40,337 bases of DNA, taken from NCBI GenBank assembly GCA_001931875.2, contig MSJH02000370.1, positions 1-40,337 on the forward strand, given 5' to 3'. This DNA comes from Byssochlamys sp. IMV 00236 (taxonomy: Eukaryota; Ascomycota; Eurotiomycetes; Eurotiales; Thermoascaceae). Shown one piece after another: positions 9,772-21,152 of this stretch; within the stretch, counting starts at the first letter, position 1, and each line of letters opens with the position of its first letter. Position numbers and translations under genes: made by a program. The notes under the pieces are model-generated. The model saw only the letters and a program-made list of their open reading frames with translations. It made no database searches and was not told where the DNA came from.

Positions 9772-10012
9772 ACCCTTCAATTATCAATTAATAAACTACA
9801 TTCAAAAGAACACTATAAATTGCCAGTGATCAGGTTGAGAAGAGAAAATAATTGTGGGCCATAAATACAGTGGCTCAAAATGACCACAAATCCCGCCCGC
9901 TACGTCTACGTCATCGCCTCTGGATTGCGTGTCAATAGGAACGCGTGTTGAACCTTTTTGAGCGCTTTTTTTTTTTTAGAAAGTGTATTTCTCTTTCTTT
10001 ATATTCAAATAA

Positions 10013-11052
<1,040 letters not shown>

Positions 11053-11156
11053 CAGAAAAGAAGAAGGCTTTATAAATAAACTGTCAAAGTGAATATATAA
11101 TAGCAAAGAGTGTTCTTTTACTACCGTCACATAACCCAAATTTCGTACCATTTTAG

Positions 11157-11866
11157 TATTTTATACTGAGTTTGAATAAAACATCTATTTGTATACGTCT
11201 AAACCCTGTTGGAGGGAACCGTGTTCTCGACGGCGACTTCTCTAGTCAAAGCCGAAGTTCTTTCTTCACCTCTCCAAATGGACCAAGAGATGCCAAGCAT
11301 GTTTTTACTTGCACTTGTGTTGTCGCTTTTTCTTCTTTTGCCTTTCTTGCAAAAGCAAAGCATACGCCAAAACCATCTGTTTGAATGAAACAGGTAAACT
11401 TATTTTGACTTTCAAGAACTTCGCCCAGGCTTTCGTAGCCAAACTTCTTGAAGTTAAAGATTGAATAAAACAAGTTTACGTTGCCTTCGTAAGTGCTATC
11501 GCTCTTATGCTTCGTAATTGCTTGCAACGCCTTTGTATTTATAGAAATATACCGTCAACGCATAGACGACGTAGATATTAACGAAAAGCGTCTAGGTATT
11601 TTTGCGTTCTTGTCTTTGTGCTCGTTACAAAGTTTTTCAAGTTCAGATATCATAGGCGCGAGTTTTGCTGGAGAAGCGGTAAGGTTCTTGACAGTAGGCG
11701 GCATGGAAATCCTAGCTTGTGATTCATTACATATAGGAAGTGGTTGTGCTATATTCTGGGTTAAAACAAGGTCAAAGTACTGGATTGGTCACTTGGGTTC
11801 TTCATTTATCAAAATTTGCCAACAAAAGTCGTCAGTCAGCTTGTACAGAAGTCCTTTGGGCTTATC
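11157..11866 (-). pseudogene. Fanzor/TnpB-like relic, one frame broken by three TGA codons
   Basis: A single minus-strand frame runs about 237 codons (11866 to about 11157) and is interrupted only at 11789-11791, 11555-11557 and 11246-11248, each time by TGA. The text has the layout of the region N-terminal to RuvC-I in Fanzor proteins: IPRRFSLISTSSMR-stop-RYISINTKAL, LFYSIFNFKKFGYESL, then KFTCFIQTDGFGVCFAFARK, where FxxxIxTDGxxVxxxFxR is the typical strand before the catalytic core. No clear first catalytic Asp motif follows, and no zinc ribbon is left. It differs in sequence from the fragment at 907-1302 and covers a different part of the protein. The family call rests on my recognition of these motifs, without alignment. 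Confidence 0.55.
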
Positions 11867-11869
11867 CTA

Positions 11870-13390
11870 ATTATATGCGTAATGAACATCAATGTCACTT
11901 CTACATGCACCAGAAAATGCATCAGAAATTAGACTAATCCTACGGACGTTAATCCTATCTATTACCTATGATGCAGTCCAACAAAATTTTCCAGCACATG
12001 ATGTCACGCTAAACATGAGTTTATGAAGTTACCATCTTGGTTTGTTTCTTTTCAAGAACAAGAAGAGACAAAAAGAAATGTTGTTATATTTTATTCTAAT
12101 TTTATGTTGTCAGTTGATCAAGAAAGAACCAAGATCAATTATGTGTAATTATGGTAAATTCGCATTTTATATCAAAGCGAACTGGAAAGCCTTAGGTTAG
12201 GCAGAGGCATTGGTAATGTGAAACTGTATAGTAACAACATAGGTAGCGCCTGTAGCATTAACCTATTTTCTGGTGCATTTTCTGGTGTATGTAATGTTAG
12301 CCCAGCCATTAAGCTAGTATAGAGTGGTCTTTATCTCAAAGATGTCTTACTCTCTACCGATCCCAAACCGTATTATCTCGACTTTTATAGTTTCCCTTTT
12401 TAGTAGTAATTAAGGGTATTCTATTCAAGTCATCTTTGAATCCTGATCTAATGTTTACAAATCAATATCAAAGGTTCACAACAATAGTCTCTTCATCAAT
12501 AAAAAAGTCGCCTTTGTCTAATTCTGCATTTTACACCCATCTACAAAAAAAATACTCAACGTATTTAATGAAGAAGGGCGCGGTTGCAGAATACAGTCGT
12601 TCAATAATGAGAACATTTGTTACGAAATGGTTGTCAAAAATGGCCAAATGGAGTCTTTGAATGCGCAGACTTTAATTAAAAACAACGCATGCACACTAAT
12701 ATAGTCAGTGAATAAATTGACTTGTCTTTGCATGTACGCGCATAAATGAAAGTATTGACAGACCTAACGATTTAATTAATGCAGTTGCTTCTATCCCTCA
12801 TGACCATTACTACTAAGTATGATACAGCTTTCAAGAACAAAGATGTTTGAGTTGAGAGACACACCTAAATCATGATGTAAGAATCCCAAGAGCTAATCAA
12901 AGTGACTGTTAAGCGACTGGATCACCACCAGAGGCTCTCTCGAGGACACCATACATTGCATGGATTCCTCTCAGTGGGCACAAACGCTATTGAACGGTTA
13001 CTATCGTTAATAATCTTTGATAATATTCATATATGACTTACACATGTTATTGCTCGGTCTAGACATAACACGCCAAGCCTTGATCTTTAATTCCGGTTTT
13101 GATATCGTTCCTTTTAGCAGCTCTGCACTAAAGTATAGAGGTTTTGCGGTTATTTTTCACATTTGTGTAATCAGAAACTGATTCAAAGGTATCATTGTTC
13201 ATACAGATTTTATGCGGGTAATGCTACGCGCGTTCCGTTTTTACTAGAGACACCCTTTTTGTGTGTGTCAGAGACATGCCCGTTTTTGTATGACTTTAAT
13301 TTGCTTAATGAAGTCCCTCAATAGTTAACCTTTATTGCTTAATTAGCTTATATGATAAGCGTATAATAGATTTGAAAACTCATCTAATGA
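11870..13390. other. 1.5 kb without recognisable genes, probable decayed transposon DNA
   Basis: AT-rich sequence between the Fanzor-like relic and the MULE. The longest frame (12436-12660, plus, 74 codons, Ser/Lys-rich) matches no family I know. Short internal repeats of GCATTTTCTGGTG or its complement occur near 11915 and 12275. I see no rRNA, tRNA or long terminal repeat. Confidence 0.5.
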
Positions 13391-13394
13391 TATA

Positions 13395-13620
13395 TAAATT
13401 AATACATAATATCATTTCTTGATTCAGATGTCACAGTAGTAAAACTAGCGAACCCCTTAATTAAGCCACTCTACCCCAGAACAACTGTTAGACCCACGTC
13501 AACTATAATCCCACAGTAAGCACAAATAAGAACCACTCTTTATCAATAAAAGGATTAATTCAGTCTTACTGTATCTTATTGTCTATCATTACTTTTATAT
13601 TATCACACATGTACTCGGCT
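13395..13620. repeat. dispersed repeat, copy A (inverted relative to 39795-40005)
   Basis: The reverse complement of this stretch aligns by eye with 39795-40005 over more than 150 bp, with a shared near-perfect core AGTTTTACTACTGTGACATC followed by TGAATCAAG. It lies immediately 5' of, and slightly into, the MULE open frame, so it is probably the 5' end of that element. Confidence 0.75.
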
Positions 13621-15227
13621 CTGCAGAGGATCTTCAGTACCTTTCTCTGTCTGCAGATGTCAAAGAAGCCATCCTTCAGCGACTGCAAGAAGGATATAAC
13701 ACAAGAGGTGTACGTTTTGCTATGCATAGAGCATTTCGCTCTCGCGATGAAGCTTCAACAAGCATTCTTCACAGGGATAACTTTATTCATAATGAAGATG
13801 TGTACAACATCTTCAGGAAAGTATTTGAAAGAGTTTATAAGAGGCATGTTGATCAGAAAGCATCTGTCAAACTCTGGTTGAACCATTTGGAAACAAAGGA
13901 TTACAACGTATTCATTGACAGTGACTACGACAGTTCATTCACCTTTGGATTCTGCTCAACTTGGCAAGCATCTCTTTTATCCGAAATAAAGGATTTTTCT
14001 TTGGATGCAACGCATAATACGACTGCATTTAAAGATGGTCTGTTGCATACTTTGGTGATCAGGCATGCAGAAACTGGAACTGGCTGTCCTGTTGCATACC
14101 TCTTCACTACTGATAGATCTTTCTTGCCTGCAAGTCACTGGCTCTACCATTTAAAACATTCTGCCAGTCTCTATCCTGAAAAGATTATGATTGAAATGAG
14201 CAACGTGGAAGAAAATGCGATTCGCAGTATATTTCCATCTGTCAACATTCAATGGTGTCTTTTTCATGTACTGAGAGCAATATCACAACAAGTACGAGTC
14301 AAACTTGTGCTTGAAAGTCTATCAGATAACAAAAGAGCGCATCAGGCAGTTATCTTACAATTGAAAGAGATGATGTGGGAGAACAGCAGAGCTGAATATA
14401 CCAGAAAGCTCAGCCAGTGCATTCAAGAGTTCAGCATATACCCAACAGTCATACTCTATTTCAAGAACAACTATTTGGATAACGACAGATTCATAAAGTG
14501 GACAAGAGCCTATCAGCCAGACAGATATACCAACATGGAAACAAATAACTACGTTGAAAGTTGGTACAACCAGCTCAAGACTAGTTATTTGCAAAGAAGA
14601 AATAGAAGAGTTGACAGACTGGTGTATATCCTGGTCAATGACGTTGAAGAAGGCTTTCTGAGCAGCATAAATCGTATCAGAATGAATGTTGGAAGAATGG
14701 AATCTGAAGTAAGAGAAACAAGAAGGGAGCTTGAAGCTGAAGAAGTCAGTATCCATGTGGCTATGGAAAGAGCAAGCTTGTACAATGTTCAGTCGTTCAA
14801 CAATGCAGACGAAACTTATAAAGTTCGTGTTGAAAATGATATGGTAAAGCCTTGTAGTTGCCCAGACTTTCGATACCGAAACAGGGCTTGCAAGCATATG
14901 TTCCTTCTGGGACGTTGTACTGAATATGATGTTTGGAGAGATGAGAAATGTAATTGCTCGTGAAAAAAAAAAAACTCTAACGCTTTCCATTTTGAAGACC
15001 CAACTTATACTGAAATGTCAACCATTGAAGGGTCGCAGCCTGAACATGAACATGAACTGCAAAGAGAACAAGAAGATATGGTGCAAAAGTTGAAGATGCC
15101 GAAAGAAGTTGTAGAGAATCTAAGATCTGACGAAGTTATCAGTTCGTGGAAGCTTCAAATTGAACAGCTTTATAGAGAAGTTGTATTAAGAAGTAAACAA
15201 GTAGAAGAGTTACCATCAAACATTTAA
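13530..15227 (+). mobile_element. MULE (Mutator-like) transposase with SWIM finger, internal TGA
   Basis: The frame is open from 13530, and the first ATG giving a long product is 13722 (413 aa). Upstream codons still read like the family (SAEDLQYL...ILQRLQEGYNTRGVRFA), so the 5' end is probably spliced or truncated. The MULE DDE domain shows FSLDATHNTT (first Asp), QWCLFHVLRAI (the Cys/His-containing block) and METNNYVESWYNQLK (the Glu region). A SWIM zinc finger follows: CSCPDFRYRNRACKHM. A TGA at 14961-14963 ends the frame. Beyond it the same frame continues without a stop to TAA at 15225-15227, encoding a charged coiled-coil tail (about 88 codons). Either a nonsense mutation removed the tail, or the tail is a leftover. 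Activity is uncertain. Confidence 0.8.
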
Positions 15228-15700
15228 ATAAAAACACTTTTTAAAAGTAGTATTTTTCGTTGGGTATTTGCATAAAATGCGGTGCGCGAAGAAAATGTGG
15301 CAAAAGTATGGTGCGCCTAAAATTACTCCAAATACCCAAAAAATGTGACGTAACTTAATATCATTTTTAGGGCGTGCGCCTAACATTGAGCCAAGTCTTT
15401 ACCTTCAAGTAAAGGAGATATTTCTTTGTCCTCTACTTTGGTTATTGTAAATTGAAAACATATCTCCTTTTTCACACTGAGGTAAAACATTTCTTTTATT
15501 TTGTAGTTGAAAGTTTTTTAGATCTAAACTATTTTTCTTTTCTTTATTCTATTTCTGAATATTATTCATATACAAATACACACACATATATATATATAAA
15601 CACGTAAATATAGGTAAGAAGATTAGACAATTGACTTTAGTATAAGAATATATCTATTGACACTTTCATTTTGTGTGTTGCATAAGTAGTATTCAGCATA
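15228..15700. promoter_or_regulatory. upstream region of the ZMIZ-like gene with inverted repeats
   Basis: It contains a perfect 11-bp inverted repeat (15260-15270 against 15329-15339), two copies of GTGCGCCTAA (15311-15320, 15375-15384) with a related GGTGCGCG at 15281, a CRE-like TGACGTAA (about 15347), and a second perfect 11-bp inverted repeat AAAGGAGATAT/ATATCTCCTTT (15411-15421, 15460-15470). It could be the MULE 3' end, the gene promoter, or both. Confidence 0.4.
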
Positions 15701-18700
15701 ATGAACAATGATCTGACAACATCAGCACATCAATCTATAAATAATTCATTGACAGGATCACACAATCAACCTGATCATATCAGCAACAATAATAATAACA
15801 ATGTTTTATCAGTGAGACATATAGAAACTGTTTATCAGGATAGAAACACGATTAGATTAGCGCAAATAGAGGAAGAGCTACGTAAAATCAGCTCATATGG
15901 CAGTGCTTGTGATGAATTACTTGTTTGGATCAATGATAACCGTGCTTATAATTCACATTATGAAGCTGCTTTATTAAAGTGCTTTAGAGCTATTTATGAA
16001 ACAGCAGAGTCATTTGGAGCATGGTCTGGTTTACAGATCTTAAAAAAGGCAAGCGAGAACCGAGCCAACTTGAGCCTTATTTCTCAAAAGTTAATTGAAG
16101 AATTATACGAAGGACTAAAAGTCAAGGTCTTGAACAAGAAGAAAGAAAGCACATCGATGGCCAATCCTACCACATCAACCGCTAATTCGCCTACTGCTGC
16201 ACCTCTAAATTCAACTTCTTCAGGACCCTCAACGCCAACAACGCCTGCATTGGCACAACCCCAGCAGTTAGAGTTGTCTACTTCAAAAAATTATGATGAC
16301 CTCGTAAGGGAAATTCTCGCTAGTGTGTGTGAACCTGCAACTGGAACGGCCCAAAAGGATGCATGTGTAAACCAACCTAATCAGAGCACTTCTATCCAAA
16401 ATGATTCTTCACCAACAGCAACGACTGTAGCCGCAACAGCTCGTAGCCAGCAAAGAGTGTTATCACAGTCTCCAGTTCAGGCTTCATTTGCAACGAGATC
16501 GCATCCGGCCATATTTATAAACCAAGGGCAGCCGGTGGTAGCGCCACTTACGTCACATTATTCAACTCTTTCAGCACCAATCCTACAGCAACAGCAGATG
16601 GCTTGGCTTCAGTACCAGCAAATGCTGTTGCAGCAACAAGCTCAACAACAAGCTCAACAACAGGCTCAACAGCAAGCGCAACAACTAACACTGCAGCAGT
16701 TTCAGCAACGATTGCAACAAAAAGCACAGCAGTTGCAGCAACAAGCTCCAAGGTTAAATAAGATTAACTCGATAAAACAGTATATGGTGCCTGCTTCTCC
16801 CACGAAACAAGGATCGCCGCAGTTACAGAGAACAAATGAATATGGACAAACTGTACAGTCTCCTACGAATCAATCAGGAGCTTCTTTTAGCAGCCTTCCA
16901 CAATCCATATCATCACCTACTATTGTTCAACAACAAACAGCAGCTCAAAATGCCCAAGCTACGCAATATACCTACAACTCAAATCAGATAGCGGCATGGC
17001 AGCAATTAATGCTGCAACAACAGCAGCAGCAGCAGCAACAAAATCAAAAGCAACAGCAATTATTGCAGCAGCAACAGGAGCAGGAGCAGCGATTAAGAAA
17101 GTATTATAATCAGCAACTGCTAGCTGCTGCTGTGCAAATGCCACAGAGAGGCATGCAGCAAAGAGTACAAAATGCATTTATTCCTCAACAGATGAGCCCA
17201 GATTATCAATCACCACAGCAGCAGCAATTCAATAACAATAACAATATCAGTAATCAACAACAGCAACCGTCAGCACCTGTTTACATACAACCTACACAAG
17301 CTCAGTCTCAACTATCCAATACTGTAGGCAATAGCAATACCCTACAAAAACAGGCTCAACAATCACAGCAGCAATCATCGTCTGTATCCTTAGCAGAAAT
17401 TCAAGCTGTAAGCACAGCTGCTATGCTGCCAACAACTACTGATTTGTTTATACCCGCACGTCTGACCAATGGTAGCAATAGCAGTACGTCACCTACACAG
17501 CCTAGACCAGCTCAAGCATCAACCAGTAACTTTGGTCAGCAAAATGCTGTATATTTACCAAACATAACTCAGCCTTCATTTGATCAATTGGTTCTACCAA
17601 ACAAGACCACAGGGCTTATACCGGCATTGGCAAATGATTCAGACCCAAAAGATCTTGCGGATTTCCTTCGCCCTAGTAGTGCTATCCTTGGACCCTTTAG
17701 ATTAGTACATAGTCAGCGAGTGACTGAAAAGCAATTCTTTATTGGAAAGAACTACTTTACCAGTTTATTTAATGAAACAAATAACCGAGTAAAGAGTCCA
17801 GAGAAGTTACCATTGACGTTTCTTTTTACTGCATGGCATGTGAAGTCACAAGAAAGGAAGGTAGAATGGCCTGAGCACATGAGAGCAGAAGTGAATGGGA
17901 AGCAAATATATTTAGAAAGGGTAGCAAATTATATATACACATACAATACAATAACATTTAATGCTTTTTGTAACAGAAAATGCGGGTTGATGGTCGCATA
18001 CCTATACAGACTGGAAAAGACAAGGCGTATGATTTAAATAACGTACTACAGGAAGGAACGAATGTATTGAGAATCTATCAGGATGATTGTGCTTGCGTAA
18101 GTAACTTTAGTAATAGCAGATATGAATGTATGACTAATAATAGACAGTCTTTCAATTTTTGTATTAGATTATATGTACGAGAAAGTGAAAACTACATTGT
18201 AGAAAAAGTGCGAAAGACACCATTGAGCGTACAGAGAGGGAAGGAGGCAATAGATAAACTGCTGGGGAAGAAAGGCGGAAGTGATGACGATGAAATTGTG
18301 ATAGAACAAAAGACACTTAGAGTGAGTTTGAAGTGTCCGATTACACTGACTAGGATTAAGATACCAGCGAAAGGCATAAAGTGCAAGCATATTGACGTAA
18401 GTCATATTGTATATAAATAAACTTACGGTAGCATACTAAAATTACATGTATGTAGTGCTTTGACTTGCATGATTATTTGTTACTCAACAAAATGGAACGT
18501 CCTATGTGGACATGTCCTCATTGCAATGATGTAGTAACGAGTGAGCAACTTGGATATGATTTGTTCTTTGAAGGACTGCTAAAGACATTACCTAAAAATG
18601 TGTCCGAGATAGAATTTAAAGATAATCACAGCACGATTACGGTAACTAAAGAAGATGATTTGGATGATGACAATAGCAATAGTGAAGACGAAGATGGTTC

Positions 18701-18824
18701 TATGGACAATAAGGCTATTATTCAAAGTAATATACAAAAAGTAGAACAAAATGTAGATGTGATTGATTTAATTAGTGACGATGAAGAAGATACCAATACT
18801 CACAAACGGCTTAGATTAGTATAA
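15701..18824 (+). CDS. ZMIZ-like SP-RING (PIAS-type) protein, 985 aa, 4 exons
   Basis: This is a probable nuclear SUMO E3 ligase or transcriptional coregulator. Exons are 15701-17920, 17977-18096, 18148-18396 and 18456-18824, all in phase. Residues about 48-145 form a helical domain (ACDELLVWINDNRAY...ALLKCF...NLSLISQKLIEELYEGL) that matches the N-terminal domain of animal ZMIZ1/2. There is no SAP domain as in Siz/PIAS. A low-complexity region of about 500 residues rich in Gln, Ser and Pro follows. A PINIT-like segment starts near GPFRLVHSQ and includes LQEGTNVLRIYQDDCAC. The SP-RING has LKCPITLTRIKIPAKG, CKHIDCFDL and WTCPHC with all zinc ligands. The acidic tail contains VDVIDLISDDEED, which resembles a SUMO-interacting motif. 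Intron 2 is 51 nt, in frame and stop-free. Confidence 0.85.
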
Positions 18825-20089
18825 ATAAAGAAAAATAGCAACATCTTGTACATATAAATTATGCTCTCATCAATAGAAATAAAACATACTTGGCATAGCT
18901 CTCGGAAGAACATATAAATTGTATGTTTGAACAATCTTTAACCGTCTTTCAAAAGAGCATTTTGCAGTTTGGGGAGCATTACCTTTTTGGATTTTTGCAG
19001 TGCTTCTAGTATTACTCAGTATTTTGCTCACGTATATTAAAAAGATATGCCGACATAATATGAATATTGCCATGAATTTGATCATTCAGATGCAGAATGA
19101 CCAAATCTCCTAGTGGGAAGCGAGTCTATTTTGTGGTATAATTTGAATGTGTTGTCAATTAGCATAAGCTGCCGAATGAAACTTTGTTTAGTTTTACATT
19201 TTCTCAATAGATATTGTATAAAAGACGATATAGTTCGATGCTCCTTTACATATTAAAGAGAACACTTGGATTAAATGTGTTTGCTGAAGTGCATGTTTAT
19301 AGCTCTATGTTGTTATTATTGATGTTCATACAAAATGGATCTTACACAGTAGGAAGTACACAATGGGCTAGTGGTGGCACTTGGCATTAGGAGATGTACT
19401 CAGATTTATTGCCCTGGGAAACAATGAATTCGGAAGTGTCACTCGAAGATAGCAATCTCGGAAATGGCACAAACATGATTTTGTAGCTATTTTAAGACTA
19501 ATGTAGTCTATTCTTCTAAGCATGAGCATATGCATCATATATTTGATTCTGCTTTCTTTCCTTGAGGGCAGATTAGCAGAAACAGTAGTAAAGCTGTGCT
19601 ACAACATAGGAGAACACGTCACACTGACCAACCAAAGCGACGATCATTAATTCAACAAGAAATGACAACAATTTTGCAATTAGAGTCACTTGCAAGAAGA
19701 GCTGGTATATTAAAGATTTAATTATAAAGTACTTGACGACTCAATTTATTTTCATGGAAATCAACATCACACATAAATCTATATAGCTTAATAACCTTCT
19801 TAGTAACCTTTGAACGCCACCAAGAGAATTGCCAAAAGCCTTGTTTATTTTTGTTCATTTGCCTAAAAATATAAATCTATTTTGGCCCGTGAACTATTAC
19901 ACGAATAGACTAAAATGGAAAGTTTCTTATACCTGAGTTTTTAGGTCAAGAGGAAAATCATGGACAATAAGCATCTCCTATTCGTAAAGTTTCATCATTC
20001 CCAAATAAGGTACAGACTATAAAAAGGAATTCATTTAATTGTTTATCTTTTTCTTTTTTCTTTCTTTCCTTTAATTATTTATTTAATCA
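18825..20089. other. 1.3 kb intergenic, possible decayed coding traces
   Basis: No intact gene is visible. A 49-codon frame at 19572-19721 (plus) starts after a good acceptor-like AG and reads as a basic, helix-like C-terminus (RRTRHTDQPKRRSLIQQEM...LARRAGILKI). A nearby frame (about 19370-19500) is also protein-like but has stops. These may be the end of a decayed transposase or lost gene. The 71-codon minus frame at 18870-19085 looks random. Confidence 0.4.
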
Positions 20090-20989
20090 ATGAATCGTCT
20101 CAGAAAAGCATTCTCTATTCGACATGATCATCATACACCCACCATCCAGCATAAGAAATCAGCTACAGATATATCACTAAATAATCCTTCATCATCATCA
20201 TCATCATCAGTAACAAGACCTAGATCACTTCATATAGATCATGATGTGTTGGGAACACATATAGCACCGTTAAAGAAATCAATACAAAAAGAGAATATAT
20301 CAATACCTGCAGATGATGATAAAGAAGAATATCTTCAACTAGGTTTAAAATGTCATGAAAGAGGCGAACTTGAAAAAGCAACACATTACTGGAGATTGTC
20401 GGCAGAACGTGGATCATCGTTAGGTTCATTTTTTTATGGAATTGCGCTAAGGCATGGATGGGTAAGACGATGAGATTATGTTTCGTGATAATAATTCTCA
20501 CATACAACTTATAATAATAGGGATGTAAAAAGGACCCGATAAAGGCAGTCAAGTATCTACAAAACGCAGCAGAGTCAGCAGTTTATGAACTACAAACAAA
20601 CATTTCACAGTCAGCCATTGTGGCTAAATCAGAATTGGTACTTGCCATTTATGAATTAGGCATCTGTTTCCGTCACGGGTGGGGCGTAAGTAATGGATCA
20701 CAGTTGTGAATTTAAATGATTTACATACATGAATTAGGTGCCAAAGAATTTAGAAACAGCAGCCTACTACTTTCAAATAGCTTCTAATTTGGGTGATCCA
20801 GACGCACAAAATGACTTAGGATTTTGCTATACACATGGCATTGGAGTTAAGAAGGATTTATATGCTGCAGCCAAATATTATCGTTTAGCAGAGAAACAAG
20901 GTCAAGGTATTATCGGCAATTCTTGGATATGGAAAGAAAAGTATAATAAAGTAGAAGAGCCTGGATGGGCAGTAAAAGTAAAGAAATAA
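20090..20989 (+). CDS. Sel1-like repeat protein (262 aa, 3 exons)
   Basis: Exons are 20090-20461, 20521-20685 and 20738-20989, each boundary in phase 0. The N-terminal 80 residues are basic and Ser-rich, with a Ser run encoded by a TCA repeat (about 20186-20210). Three or four Sel1-type repeats follow: LGLKCHERGELEKATHYWRLSAERG, YGIALRHGWGCKKDPIKAVKYL, ELGICFRHGWGVPKNLETAAYYFQIASNLG and LGFCYTHGIGVKKDLYAAAKYYRLAEKQG. Such repeats make alpha-solenoid scaffolds; fungal relatives include Chs4/Skt5-type chitin synthase activators and Dsf2-like proteins. This protein is shorter and lacks a C-terminal CaaX box, so I would not assign it to either. Both introns interrupt a repeat at its HGW-G turn. 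Confidence 0.8.
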
Positions 20990-21152
20990 ATAAAAAAGGG
21001 AAGTAAAAGGCAGGTTTCCCCAGTTCCCTTTATTGTTTTTCCGGATTTTTGTATCAGAGATAAACTTGTCAAACATTAAAGCTGACAAAATTTAATAACG
21101 CTAATGCAAAATTTTTTATTCTTCTTTTTTTTTTTTCCTTTTAAGCATAGAC

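Noticed and set aside
11157..11866. TGA read as Trp (mitochondrial-type code) to explain the three breaks
   Set aside because: The surroundings are nuclear genes with ordinary TGA stops, and decay by C-to-T change is simpler.
12436..12660. 74-codon plus-strand frame in the transposon island
   Set aside because: No recognisable motif, no supporting splice sites and no family resemblance; kept only as part of the non-coding island.
14355..14990. 211-codon minus-strand frame antisense to the MULE
   Set aside because: It is the shadow of the transposase frame; its translation is Ser/Phe/Ile-rich with no domain.
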